NCBI GenBank assembly: GCA_016705335.1 | Contig: JADIYN010000012.1 | Location: 1 to 64,000, forward strand | Direction: 5' to 3' | DNA length: 64,000 nt | DNA from: Draconibacterium sp. | GTDB taxonomy: Bacteria; Bacteroidota; Bacteroidia; Bacteroidales; Prolixibacteraceae | Shown: one piece after another, positions 36,978 to 47,450 of the stretch | How the letters are laid out: every line of letters starts with the position of its first letter | How positions within the stretch are numbered: position 1 is the first letter of the stretch | Position numbers and translations under genes: made by a program | The notes under the pieces: model-generated | Told to the model about the DNA's origin: nothing | The model's input: only the letters and a program-made list of their open reading frames with translations | The model's database searches: none

Positions 36978-37526
36978 AGATTTCTCTTTTCTTAATAAAT
37001 TTCGCAGGATTTCCTCCTACTACAGCCCAAGGTTCAACATTCTTGAATACTGATGCAGTTGCTCCTACCACGGCACCCTGGCCAATGGTAACTCCCATTC
37101 CAATAAAAGCGGATGCTCCTATCCAAGCCTGATCTTCAATAATTATGGGGCTGTAATTAACGGATAATTACTTTTTGAAATGTCGTGTGAGGCTGCGCAC
37201 AAATAGGTTTTTTGTGAAACTGTGGAATGTGCCCCGATTCTGATTTTTGCTACATTGTAGCAATCAACTTCGGGAGAAAGGCATGAATATTCATCCATTT
37301 CAAGGTTCCATGGCATATAAATATATACACTGGAATATACAACCGCCTTAGCATGAATTTTGGCACCAAATAAGCGCAACAGGAAAATTTTCCAGTTATT
37401 GCCCACACTTCGCGGAAGCGGTCGCGCAAATACAGTCCAAACCAGCGTCCACAGAAAACGGGCTACCTGGTTTTTACGGCTTAAACTATTTTTATAGGTA
37501 GATAAGTCAACCTTTAATTCATTCAT
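36970..37526 (-). CDS. WcaF-like hexapeptide acetyltransferase (one frameshift)
   Basis: About 185 residues. The start (KVDLSTYKNSLSRKNQVARFLW) and RPLPRSVGNNWKIFLLRLFGAKI are typical of colanic-acid WcaF proteins. Left-handed beta-helix hexapeptides follow, with SHDISKSNYPL, then after a slip near 37145 SPIIIEDQAWIGASAFIGMG and VVGATASVFKNVEPWAVVGGNPAKFI. It probably O-acetylates a polysaccharide precursor using acetyl-CoA. It overlaps the methyltransferase stop by 4 bases (ATGA) and the downstream glycosyltransferase by 8. Confidence 0.83.
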
Positions 37527-38147
37527 TTCACTTCACCATTTACAATCATTGATTTCCACAAATATGGTAATCTTCCAGCACCTTTAAACTGTATAATTTC
37601 AATATCAAATTCCTTTAACAACGCTCTTATTGTTTTATACGACCAGAATTTTATATGACCACCATCTCTGAAAACCGTATGATGTTTGTCGTAACCATCT
37701 AAAAGGACAACTGCAAGATTTTTCAAATAGCCGTTGTAAGGTGTTGATATGATTATATTGCCACCTCCTGATTTTGTTAATATGTCTTTGCAAAACGAGA
37801 TGTACTTTTAGTGGATCATACAAATGTTCAATCACTTCTGTCGAGATAATTGTTTTAAATTGCATCTTTTCCAAATCTATTGGCAATCCGTCATTCGAAA
37901 GATCATGAAGGAAAAATCTACCGGAATTTTTTTGCTTAGCTATTTCGATACCTTTTTCAGAAGCATCTATTCCATAAACATTATAATTATGTTTTATTAA
38001 GAAGTTGGCAATTGCCCCATTGCCGCAGCCAACATCCAGAATAAATTCACCATTTTTAGGTAGCATACCCACTATTGCAGGCAATAAATAACTGTGTGCA
38101 TGGCTAAATTCCGTGCTTTTCCATCCGTAATCTTTATAAGCTGACAT
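37523..38147 (-). CDS. Class I SAM-dependent methyltransferase (one frameshift)
   Basis: About 208 residues from ATG 38147. Motif I is FILDVGCGNGAIANFL, motif II VYGIDASEKGIEIA, and motif post-I includes FKTIISTEVIEHLYDP. After a slip near 37790 it continues GNIIISTPYNGYLKNLAVVLLDGYDKHH and HIKFWSYKTIRALL. The UbiG/Coq3-like pattern with STPY is common in glycan loci. It lies 4 bases after the glycosyltransferase stop. The acceptor is unknown. Confidence 0.82.
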
Positions 38148-38151
38148 ATTA

Positions 38152-39294
38152 TTATTTATTAGTTGTAAATACAAACTCAGGTTTTTCCCGATCCCCCAGT
38201 ACCCATCTGTATAGCTCAATCATTTTAATCGCCACTGCATCAATGCTGTACTTTCTTTCCACTAATTGACGCCCGTTTTGACCCATTTGCAGGCGTTTGG
38301 TTTCACTGATTTGCAAAGCTTTTTTGAGGGTCTCGACCAAAGGCGCTGCGCCAATATCAATCCACCATCCAGCATTGTGGGTGTTGAGTTCTCCCCAGGG
38401 AGTACCTTTTGTTGTGATTACAGGAACTCCACACGCCAGTGCTTCCGCCACCACAATACCAAAGTTCTCGCTGTAGGTAGGCAATACAAATAAATCAGCA
38501 CGATGATAGGCCGCCAGTTTTGCTTTGCCAAACTGTGGTCCTATAATGTGGATTTCGTGATTTAAACCTGTATTGTTTATTAATTTTTGCAATGAAGCAA
38601 TATATGTTTCTTCGCCGTTTCCGGCTATTTCAATCTGCCAGTTTTGTCGAAGTGTTTTATCGAGGTTTTGCCAAGCTTCAATTAACAATTCGATGCCTTT
38701 TTTAGGGTGGATACGCGATAAAAAAAGCAGGGTGTATTTTTCTTTTTTCTCCTTTTTTACCGGTATTGGAAACTCAGCTAAATCAATGCCGTTAGGAATT
38801 ACTGCTATGGGATTTTTAAATCCCAGGTTACGGATATTGTCGGCTTCCATTTGTGCTGTGGCATGAATACAGGCAGCATTTTTTAAATCCTTTTTTTGGT
38901 ATAGCTCCATTGCCAGTTTCTTTTTCCATTTGCCTGCATTTAATGCCCATGGTTCAAGCATTCCCCGTGGAGTGATTATGGTTGGAATATCTTTCTTTTT
39001 TGCCAGTTGTGCCATTTGGTGTACAGGCATTTGCCACATGCCATGGCCATGTAACAAATCAAATTTCTCCCTGTTTAAAATGGCCTTTAATGCTTTTTTA
39101 AATGGCTTTACTTTTACAAAAACTAGCTGCAAATTGGGGTGAGGACTTTCCTTTAAGTAAGGATTGGCCGAATTATTGGTAAAAATGGTAGCTTTTACAC
39201 CGTTCATGGCCTGAGTAAATGCCAAATCGGAAACGCTTTTGGAGGGGCCACCGCCGGAAATATCAATGGAGAATATTATATGTAGGATTCGCAT
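38152..39294 (-). CDS. Glycosyltransferase family 4
   Basis: An unbroken GT-B enzyme of 380 residues. It begins RILHIIFSIDISGGGPSKSV, with LHGHGMWQMPVHQMAQLA, VIPNGIDLAEFP, LFLSRIHPKKGIELLIEAW and the EX7E nucleotide-sugar motif in PTYSENFGIVVAEALACGVPVI. The GHGMW motif is frequent in colanic-acid WcaI/WcaL-like enzymes. It adds one sugar to the lipid-linked unit at the cytoplasmic face. Confidence 0.92.
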   Translation of the reverse strand: MRILHIIFSIDISGGGPSKSVSDLAFTQAMNGVKATIFTNNSANPYLKESPHPNLQLVFVKVKPFKKALKAILNREKFDLLHGHGMWQMPVHQMAQLAKKKDIPTIITPRGMLEPWALNAGKWKKKLAMELYQKKDLKNAACIHATAQMEADNIRNLGFKNPIAVIPNGIDLAEFPIPVKKEKKEKYTLLFLSRIHPKKGIELLIEAWQNLDKTLRQNWQIEIAGNGEETYIASLQKLINNTGLNHEIHIIGPQFGKAKLAAYHRADLFVLPTYSENFGIVVAEALACGVPVITTKGTPWGELNTHNAGWWIDIGAAPLVETLKKALQISETKRLQMGQNGRQLVERKYSIDAVAIKMIELYRWVLGDREKPEFVFTTNK

Positions 39295-39354
39295 ATTAGC
39301 AATATAGTGAAAATAAAATATAGTTATAACATCGACAAATTAACTACTCCTTTT

Positions 39355-40674
39355 TTATAGATTGAATTCATTGTAAACAACTAGTGGGGTTTTTCCGGCA
39401 ATGGTTTTATAAAGCTGATCAACTTGTGTAATTATTATATTATGTTTCTTTAAGCCCGGCACAACGGTAGTTAGACGCAATTTTACCAAAGATAAATCCG
39501 ATTCTATTAATGGTTGAAGTGCAACTACTTTAAGTTGAATTCCATTTTGGTAAACGTGTAATTGGTTTGCAACAACAGTTTGAATTTGTTTTACACAATC
39601 GCCAATTATAGCACCAAAAAAAGTGGTCCCATCATTAAGGCAAACGATATCGCTTGGCCGTCCTTTAATTGTTTTAATCTTACTAACCGAGTTAAGATCA
39701 ACAGTATTTTCAAGTTCCAGATAATCGCCGATGTCATATCTGATGAGAGGGAAATAGCAATTTGATAACCTGGTAACAATATTTTTTATTTCGCCAAATT
39801 CGTCCTTAATTCCCTGTAAAAGATGGGTATCCCAAAAAACGATATATTCATTGCTACTTGGCTCTGTATAAGCCATTACCCCACACTCAGCACTTCCATA
39901 CTCCATACAAACAGGTGCATTAAAGAATGAAGAAATTTCTTCCTTTTCCGTAACGGATAACGGTCCCGCAGTGCAGATGACAGCCTTGATTTTGTAATTT
40001 TGTTCCTCGTTTCTTTTCCTGTTCACACGTACGAATGATAATACAGATGCAGAAAAGCCTATTATTAATTCCGAATGAAATTTGGTATACGTTTTAAAAA
40101 CTGAACTCATTGCTTTTTCCGATATGTCATATGCAGAAACACGTTTCATGTTTGACAACCAGTCTTTCATAACCCTTTTTGCAACATTTATCCTCCTCAA
40201 AATTCCTTTACCATACAGATGATGATGCCCCCAGATTAAAAAGGTTTTCATGCCAGGTTCAATTCCATATGCAGCTCGTCCCAGCCACATACTTGGGCTT
40301 GTTTCTGTGTCTTTCCAAGTTGGTATATGTAAAGGTTCGCCGGTTGAGCCACCTGTTTTTATATACCCAGTTGGTTTAACATTATCACGAAGTAAACTTT
40401 TTTTGATTTCTTGCAAATTTATTTTTGCAAGAGTTGGCCAATTATCTAACTCTGCAAGGTCTGATATCTTATCCGGGAGGTCATATTTTTTCTTCCATTC
40501 ACGATAAAAAGGAATATTATTAAAAGCATCATTCCAGATTATATTAAACCGTTCAATTTGAAATGATTTAATCTCGGCAGGTGATGTTAGTACTCTATAT
40601 CTTCCGCCTCTCGAAATCGATTTTATGAAGACGTTCCTATTCAAGAAACTGTAAAATCTTTTTTTAATATTCAT
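39355..40674 (-). CDS. CapK/PaaK-like adenylate-forming protein
   Basis: A 439-residue member of the phenylacetate-CoA ligase superfamily. The phosphate loop is IKTGGSTGEPLHIPTW, the adenine-site motif is MEYGSAECGVMAYTE, and the hinge region is LIRYDIGDYLELEN. Such CapK proteins are found in capsule loci, where activation of a carboxylic acid for transfer to a sugar is proposed but rarely shown. It stands between an acyltransferase and a glycosyltransferase, which fits a role in an acyl decoration. No frameshift. Confidence 0.85.
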   Translation of the reverse strand: MNIKKRFYSFLNRNVFIKSISRGGRYRVLTSPAEIKSFQIERFNIIWNDAFNNIPFYREWKKKYDLPDKISDLAELDNWPTLAKINLQEIKKSLLRDNVKPTGYIKTGGSTGEPLHIPTWKDTETSPSMWLGRAAYGIEPGMKTFLIWGHHHLYGKGILRRINVAKRVMKDWLSNMKRVSAYDISEKAMSSVFKTYTKFHSELIIGFSASVLSFVRVNRKRNEEQNYKIKAVICTAGPLSVTEKEEISSFFNAPVCMEYGSAECGVMAYTEPSSNEYIVFWDTHLLQGIKDEFGEIKNIVTRLSNCYFPLIRYDIGDYLELENTVDLNSVSKIKTIKGRPSDIVCLNDGTTFFGAIIGDCVKQIQTVVANQLHVYQNGIQLKVVALQPLIESDLSLVKLRLTTVVPGLKKHNIIITQVDQLYKTIAGKTPLVVYNEFNL

Positions 40675-40697
40675 AGAATTATGTCAATAAAGTCATT

Positions 40698-41366
40698 TTA
40701 ATCAACTACATGCTTTTCCCGCTGAAAATATAAAGTGTCATTAACCTCCAATTTTTTAATAGGTTTGGAAGGATTGCCTCCATAAAGCATACCTGTTTGT
40801 TCAAACTCTTTTGTTAATACCGATCCTGCCCCCAGAATTGAATAATCTGGCAATTTCGTACCAGGTAGCAATATACATCCAGTCCCTAAAAAACAATATT
40901 TTCCTATATGTATTGGCGATGTATGTTGACGGTTTTTATAAATGTCAATGCTATGTGTTAATATCTGAGACCGTATCCCTGCAACAGTGGTAAAATCTCC
41001 AATATAAACTCCGCCGTTACAATCAATAAAATGACGGCTCGTTATGCCCGCACTTTTCCCAAGTATTAATTCGCACTGCCGGTTTTCAACATGTTTAAAA
41101 TAATTATTTCCCCCGGTTTTAAAACCGGTAATAAAGGTCATTGTTGCTATCCCGGAATCTTCATTTAAAACAAGGCGGTCAATTTGTTTGCAAATTACAA
41201 GATTGTGTATTCTGGAATGAGCTGCCATTTCCAATTTTACCGGGAAAATCAATGATTTTCCTATTCGGGCTGTTGGATGTATTTTGTATCCATAAAACAT
41301 ACTTAAAAGTTTTCGCCTGATTGACCAAGGAAGCCAAATTATTAATAGTTGAAATAAAATTTTCAT
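40698..41366 (-). CDS. Acyltransferase of the left-handed beta-helix (hexapeptide) family
   Basis: A 222-residue protein. A hydrophobic start (FQLLIIWLPWSIRRKLLSMF) precedes hexapeptide repeats such as GVYIGDFTTVAGIRSQI, PIHIGKYCFLGTGCILLPG and ILGAGSVLTK. The segment THSIDIYKNRQHTSPI contains the likely catalytic His. The end GMLYGGNPSKPIKKL is typical. It is most like maltose/capsule O-acetyltransferases. It sits 23 bases upstream of the CapK-like gene, suggesting a joint role. Confidence 0.83.
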   Translation of the reverse strand: MKILFQLLIIWLPWSIRRKLLSMFYGYKIHPTARIGKSLIFPVKLEMAAHSRIHNLVICKQIDRLVLNEDSGIATMTFITGFKTGGNNYFKHVENRQCELILGKSAGITSRHFIDCNGGVYIGDFTTVAGIRSQILTHSIDIYKNRQHTSPIHIGKYCFLGTGCILLPGTKLPDYSILGAGSVLTKEFEQTGMLYGGNPSKPIKKLEVNDTLYFQREKHVVD

Positions 41367-41393
41367 AATTGATTATTACTTTGGATTAGACTA

Positions 41394-42218
41394 TTATTTA
41401 AGCATATTTATAAACTTTCCTTTGTACTTAAGGGTATAAAAATATGATCTTAAATATACCCCAGTTATTAATTTATAAATGAATAGGAGATAACTAAATG
41501 ACTTTAACAATTGGTGATTATTTTTTTTTAGCACATTTCTTCGTTCTGCAGCAAATTTTCCGCTGGGTAAACGGTTAAAAGCATGCGATGTTTTTGATTC
41601 TTCATGTATGCGAAACCCCCAAAAAAAATAATTTATTCGAACGAACTTTTCGCCTTGATTATAAAATTTGTACCATAAATCTCCGTCCATGGTAAAATTA
41701 AGATTTACATCGAATCCACCTGCTTTCTCAAACAGACTTCGATGAAAAATTGAAGTTGGACCATAAACATAGATTGAATTATTTTTCAATAAAAAAGAAT
41801 TCCATTTTGGTCCAACACTGCATTTCTCAATATTACCGTCTTTAGTAAAGAAAACTGTATTAGCTGCAAACCATTTATAGGTTGGATTTTTATTTACTGC
41901 ATCTTTTGCATGTTTAATACTGTTTGGCAATAATAAGTCATCAGCATTTACCCAAAAGTAAAATTCTCCCTTAGCGCGTGCAAAACCTTTGTTAAATGCA
42001 TCGCTTTGGCCATTGTCTTTTTCCGAAACCCACCATGCTAAATGGTCTTTATATTTTTTAATAATTTCAATGCTGTTATCTGTACTTCCTCCATCAACAA
42101 TGATCAATTCGAAGTCCTGGCAGCTCTGATTTAACAGGGATAAGATGGCTTCCTCGATGTACAAGCCACCATTATAATTTGCCATTACTATGGTAAAAAG
42201 TGGTTTTTTATTATGCAT
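41394..42218 (-). CDS. Glycosyltransferase family 2
   Basis: A 274-residue GT-A enzyme. It has FTIVMANYNGGLYIEEAILSLLNQ, LIIVDGGSTDNSIEII, SEKDNGQSDAFNKGFARAKGE and FYFWVNADDLLLP with the metal-binding acidic pair. It resembles the PGL/p-HBAD and WcaA-type transferases. The first 8 bases overlap the end of the upstream polymerase gene, so they are translationally linked. Confidence 0.9.
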   Translation of the reverse strand: MHNKKPLFTIVMANYNGGLYIEEAILSLLNQSCQDFELIIVDGGSTDNSIEIIKKYKDHLAWWVSEKDNGQSDAFNKGFARAKGEFYFWVNADDLLLPNSIKHAKDAVNKNPTYKWFAANTVFFTKDGNIEKCSVGPKWNSFLLKNNSIYVYGPTSIFHRSLFEKAGGFDVNLNFTMDGDLWYKFYNQGEKFVRINYFFWGFRIHEESKTSHAFNRLPSGKFAAERRNVLKKNNHQLLKSFSYLLFIYKLITGVYLRSYFYTLKYKGKFINMLK

Positions 42219-43449
42219 TTATATACCCGATTTTCTTGTTCTGTTTTTCCTGTGTAGGATTATCTTTTAGATTGGTTGTCACTATTATTATTGCAGCAAA
42301 AATTGGAAAGGTAGTTCTAAATAAACTTATAGGAGAAAAAAAGAAAGCCCATAGCATATCAACAGACAACACGACCAAAATAGGAAACATATTAATGAAT
42401 ATATCAGATTTGTAAAAATAAAATGACCTTTAAAAAGTGTAAAAAATACGAGAATTGATGCTAAAAACCCAACGATACCGGCATAAGCCCATGTGCCTAA
42501 AAAAAGAGTGGGCATGAATGTATCCCGGACGTTTAGAAGATCTTGTCTTGGTAATTTTTGCTGAAAGTTTGGCGTATTTACCTCCTTTGTCTTGCCCCCA
42601 CGAACCGTGCCCAAAAATTGGGTTATCCATAGCGGCATAAAACAGCACTACAAATTCAGTCCTCCCATAATATAATAACTCAAAAGGATTATAAGGGTTT
42701 GATGTTTTCTTTAGTTGAGTGCTGGCATTGGTGCCTCCAAATCCGTGATACAAAACTTCGTTAACATAAAACACGTATCCCACATATAAAACGGATGATA
42801 CGGAAAGCGTCAAAACGAAGATTTTTAGTTTTGACAACCGAATCCGGGCAACCTTGATGTATATTAGGATACCAGAAAGAATAAATACCAATCCATTGGA
42901 ACGGGCATCTAAAGCCATACAAACAAAACCAAAGACTAAAAATAATAAAACTACTGATCGCGTTTTATTTTTCGAGAAAAGATAATACCCTGCCAGTAGC
43001 ATAGCCGGATTTAAAAACCCTACAAACCGAACTTCAATATAATTAGTGTTATCTTCCAACAAACCAGGATCTAATTCACCCTTTCCAAAAAATAAATTTA
43101 CCAGCATAATGGCAAATAGGTAATAAACAATATTGTTGATGTTAGGTGAAAGGTAATTAACCAGGTAAATTGTCAAAATAATAGCAAAAACAATAACCGC
43201 CCATCCTCTTAGATAATCTGATGGTATTGAGTTATTTACTATATCGCTTGCGATTTGTGCTAACAGTAAAATTAATAAACCTCCCAACACTACCTTTAGA
43301 TCTTTGTGTTGTTTCAGCAAAGGTTTAATTTTTATAAACGGAAGCATAACAAGGGCAATTATTTCGGCCAGCATCAAGCGACCAACCAAATTAATAAATA
43401 CCCCTGTGGTGGATGCGTAAAGAAATAGAAAGAATTTATTTTTAAACAT
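42211..43449 (-). CDS. wzy: O-antigen polymerase/ligase family membrane protein, probable Wzy (two frameshifts)
   Basis: About 412 residues with ten or more hydrophobic segments. A large outer loop includes NEVLYHGFGGTNASTQLKK, then PYNPFELLYYGRTEFVVLFYAAMDNPIFGHGSWGQD, with the GHG motif typical of O-antigen ligase-type proteins. Slips lie near 42540 and near 42330; after them the frames run LLNVRDTFMPTLFLGTWAYAGIVGFLASILV and then a short helix to the stop at 42211. It is placed between glycosyltransferases and should polymerise the repeat unit in the periplasm. Confidence 0.75.
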
Positions 43450-44710
43450 GCTTTTCCGTATCCTTTTGTGCTTTAATCAGCAAGGTTTCATATAATTTTG
43501 CCACTTCTTCTCCATATTTTTCCCAGGTGTGCCCTTCACTAATAGTTTTAGTAGCGTTTTTACCCAGCCTTTCTCTTAATTCGTGGCCATTGGCTAAAAT
43601 TATAATTGCCTCAGTAAGTTCTTCTTCCGAATGATCAGCAATAATCCAGCCATTTTCACCATGAATTATTGGTGCTCCGCTCTGTGTGGTTGCAATAACA
43701 GGCAATCCGGCAGCCATGGCTTCCTTAAGAGATTGGGCTGCTCCTTCGCTATATGAAGGAAAAATATAAAGATCAGAATTTATCAAAAATATCTTTAACT
43801 CGTCCTGAGGAATATGGCCATAAAGTTTAATCTGAGAATTGTTTGTAAACCATTCGGGAAGCTCAAAATCCGAAATAACAGAGCCAACAATATCAAGTTG
43901 AAAATTAATGCCTCTTTCAGTTAATTCCTTCATAGATTCGACAATGAGATGAGCCCCCTTTCGCCGCCCAAAACCTCCTGTAAATAATAACCGTATGGGA
44001 TTTTAATTGTATAATCGGTTTTTAAACCATAAAAATCGGTGCGCACACCAAGATGAACTACCTTAATTATTTCCGGATTAAACCCATTTTCAACAAAACT
44101 TTTTTTAACATACTCCGAGTTTACCTGAATAACATTTGCCTGATTGCAATCTTCCAATACCAATTGCCAAAATCCGCTGTTAGGAGTGATGCTCATTTCA
44201 TCATCAATTCCATTGTTGGATTTTTTTAATTGGTTAAACACTTCATTTGGATGAGCAATGCTGTGATCGACAATTATTTTCATTCCTGCTTTTCGCGCTT
44301 TTCTTATTGCACCGCCTTGCCCGGCACCACTTCGTACATGAAATATACTTGCATTTTTGATATATTTTTTTGATTGCCAACCATATGTTTTCCAACCCAA
44401 AACAACAGCATTATCGCGCTTGATAAGTCTGAATTTTGAAAGTAATAATAAAAACTGGATAAAAAACTCTGCAAACGCACAAGATTTTATTTCACCAGGT
44501 TCTAATTCTGTGGGCCTGCGTTTGCGCAAACCATAGGCAATATTATCCCGACCAGCCAAAGTGCCAATAAGATTTATAAATTTATCAGGCAATTTCGCCG
44601 AAGGCACCCAACCAGTAATTACCTCAACTTTAAACACCAGCATTTTTTATAGCCCTGGCACTTTCGATTAAATGTAGTCGACCTTGTCCAGTAGAAATTA
44701 TGGTTTTCAT
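43442..44710 (-). CDS. Glycosyltransferase family 4 (two frameshifts)
   Basis: About 422 residues. The true start at 44710 (KTIISTGQGRLHLIESARAIK) joins, after a slip near 44637, VEVITGWVPSAKLPDKF. The middle has ASIFHVRSGAGQGGAIRKAR and QVNSEYVKKSFVENGF. A further slip near 43940 leads into FGRRKGAHLIVESMKEL-type sequence and the C-terminal motif FPSYSEGAAQSLKEAMAAGLPVIA with EX7E-like residues. The 3' end overlaps the polymerase start by 8 bases. Confidence 0.83.
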
Positions 44711-44855
44711 ACTTTAAATTAATTTTTGAGGATTATGTTTTGGGGTTGTTTTATATAAGGAACTCTTTATGCTTTTCGTGAATAATTTACTCTATTATTT
44801 AAACATAAAATATTTCAGAACTAATTTGAATACTGAATCAAAATTCCCGGTAATT

Positions 44856-45575
44856 CTATAAGTTTTTTACTGCAAAAACGGCAACATGAGAAGCAGTTCT
44901 ATAAAGGTTTGCAGAACCATCTTTTGTATTTAAAAAATGAATTTTATTACATTCTTTTTTGATTTGTTTATAATTATTAAAAAATGAGTATGAATAAAAA
45001 AGACCATCACCATCCGAAACTTGATATACTTTTCCTTTAGTTCTAATGAAATTATAAATTTGCCAAAGACCGAAAAAGTTTATTATTTGTTTTATAGCTC
45101 TAATTAACAATTTGCCTTGTCCAAAATTATTTGAGTCGGAAATAAAAATACATTTATCTGCCACCCTTAGCATCTCCGAAATAATTTTACTTGGATTTGG
45201 AACATGATGAAGCATTCCAAATTCACAAACTAAATCAAAGCTCCTATTATCAAAATTAATTTTATTTCCGTTGCCTTCAATCAAAATTGATTGAGGTATA
45301 CCCTTATTATAACCTTGCTCTCTAAGCTCTCTAATGGGCTCAATTCCAACAATTCTTACATCCGGATGTTCTTTTGATACATATTCAATGGTTCTTCCAG
45401 TTCCTGCACCTACGTCTAATATAGATTTTATAGAATAAAGTTTAATAAATGAAGATAAGAAGCCTAATGCGATATCATGTTCGTTATCCGTCCCTTGTAT
45501 TAAATGCATAGAATCATAGTTTATAGCAGTTTGCTGATAATATTCTTCTTGAATATTTTGCGCATCTTTCGTCAT
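44856..45575 (-). CDS. Class I SAM-dependent methyltransferase
   Basis: A 239-residue enzyme without frameshift. Motif I is SILDVGAGTGRTIEYV, then VRIVGIEPIRELREQGY, then SFDLVCEFGMLHHVPNPSKII with the post-II HH pair, and DKCIFISDSNNFGQGK. It is probably a sugar- or lipid-carrier-modifying methyltransferase of the polysaccharide locus. It lies 58 bp after the flippase gene and 145 bp before the next one. Confidence 0.85.
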   Translation of the reverse strand: MTKDAQNIQEEYYQQTAINYDSMHLIQGTDNEHDIALGFLSSFIKLYSIKSILDVGAGTGRTIEYVSKEHPDVRIVGIEPIRELREQGYNKGIPQSILIEGNGNKINFDNRSFDLVCEFGMLHHVPNPSKIISEMLRVADKCIFISDSNNFGQGKLLIRAIKQIINFFGLWQIYNFIRTKGKVYQVSDGDGLFYSYSFFNNYKQIKKECNKIHFLNTKDGSANLYRTASHVAVFAVKNL

Positions 45576-45633
45576 CTGATTAAAAATTTAATGCTTTTAG
45601 GTTTTATTTTAGGTTTTATGTTTTTATTCGATT

Positions 45634-47000
45634 TTATTTTGACCATATCCCTTTTGCCTTTTTTGCTAAAATTAGTTTTAATTGATACGGGGTTAAAATG
45701 GCAAAAATTAAATAAATTATAGAATTTGCAGCAATAATACAACCAAATTAAATTGTTTACCTAATGTAATTGCTAATGGTATAAAAAATAAAGCTAAAAA
45801 AAGAAACAATATCATCTGCAATTTTATTTTACCAATACCATTTATTAATACTATATACAAATTAAACCTTGAATTAATAATCACGAGAATGGCCATTGCT
45901 ATTGAGATATTAAAGTCGATTTTAACTTTGTCTCCAATCCAAATATGATATATAAATTCCGAAAATACCAACATAATTATTACAAGCGCACATAGCAAGT
46001 ACCAAAATAGATTAATCTTTTTAACAATTTGTTTCATCCAATTAAAATCCTTTTGAATATATGCATCAGTAAAAGCAGACCAAAAAGGCATTGAAATGAT
46101 GTTAGAAAAGGTTAAAACAACGAAAAAATATTTATAAGCAATATTATATACTGTAACTTGCTCTGCTCCTATAATATGGCTGATAATTATGTTTGTTGAT
46201 TGAAAAACAAAAATTGCTGAAAATTGTATAATAAAAAATTTTACACCTAAACCCATTATATCTTTGGCAAATTTGAATTGAACAAATTTTAAGGAAGGGG
46301 CAAAGTATTTATAACGATTGGAATAAAATATGAAAGATGATACCAGCAATATCAAAATGGGGGCAGTGCCTAAACCTAATCCCAAATAAATGAGAGAACC
46401 TTTTGTAGTTTTTGTTAAAACATAAATAATAACCAAGGCAATTAACTGCCCCAGCATATCAAAAAATGCGGCTTTTGCAGGTTTTTGGTCGGCTACAATT
46501 ATTGTATTAATTGTTTTTAAAACAATTTGCAAACAGAAAAAGCTAAAAACAATCAAGGCCAGAGTTGAAAGCTCTGCTGCTATCTCCGGTGGCGTATTTA
46601 GTATTTTGCTCCAGTCAACAAAAAAATTAACTACAAAAAATAAGACCCAAACGGCTGTAAAAATAATTGTTAGTACTGCATAAGTAGTGCTTACATAAAC
46701 ACGGGCCTTTTCAAAATTGCCGGTTGCTTTGGCTTCGGCAAAACGGTTGCGTAAGCCATGCCCAAAACCAATATCAAAAAAGCTAAACCAGGCAACTATA
46801 GAACTTAAAGTAAGCCAAATACCATATTGCGTGGGATTTACATAATTAATAGTAAGCGGTACAAGTGCCAGATTAATGGCAATAGTTACACCTTTAATTA
46901 AAATAGAAGCAGCTATGTTTTTTTTTGCATCAATACTCCGCTGATGGCCTTTATTCAAAAAGTTGGATATATATTTTTTAAAAGAGGAGAGTAATCTCAT
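45634..47000 (-). CDS. wzx: Polysaccharide flippase, probable Wzx (frameshift near the 3' end)
   Basis: About 455 residues with twelve or so membrane segments of the MOP superfamily. The start is ASILIKGVTIAINLALVPLTINYV and a conserved loop is DIGFGHGLRNRFAEAKATG, as in Wzx and RfbX proteins. The unbroken frame stops at 45717, but another frame continues SIIYLIFAILTPYQLKLIL and KAKGIWSK to 45634, the usual family end. It would move the lipid-linked repeat unit across the inner membrane. It is the first gene of the leftward operon. Confidence 0.83.
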
Positions 47001-47450
47001 TCACTGGTTTTCTGTTGAGTTTCTTTTTTCTGAACTATTTTGTGGATTGTTTGAATGTTCAATCTCAGGATTTATTTTTCTATTTATGTTTTTAACGATT
47101 TTATGTGGTGTCGGTGCGGGGGTTTTCCCCTTGGGGTCAGGGGTAGCGAGGGGATTGTAAATTAATTACTTTTTCGGATGCCTCATTGTCACACTGACCG
47201 CGGTTGTTGGGTAATAACCAAAAACAATCTATTGCTTTTTCAACGCTTCGCCCCCTCAGTTACATTTTAAGATAACCGCGAAATGATGAAACAATGGTTT
47301 TAAATGAGCAAGAAACTTACTCCAGATAAGTTGGCAAATATAGGAATGATATATTTTAGTATTGCATCATTCAATTAAAAACCTGCCTAAAGTTGCAATA
47401 AATAATTTGTTACTTTTGGCACTTATTATCAATTAATGATATTCTAACCC
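47001..47450. other. Divergent promoter region of the polysaccharide locus
   Basis: 450 bp with no convincing gene, separating the leftward wzx operon from rightward wza-wzc. A TANNTTTG match (tacttttg, 47411-47418) lies 33 bases before the wza ATG and may be its -7 box; the nearest TTG upstream is only 15 bases away. No UpxY/NusG-like regulator gene and no JUMPstart sequence is visible. Confidence 0.4.

Noticed and set aside
47001..47160. 65-codon plus-strand frame near the start of the flippase gene (46963-47160)
   Set aside because: It overlaps the wzx start region antisense, is low-complexity Phe/Leu-rich, and lacks a family match that I recognise.
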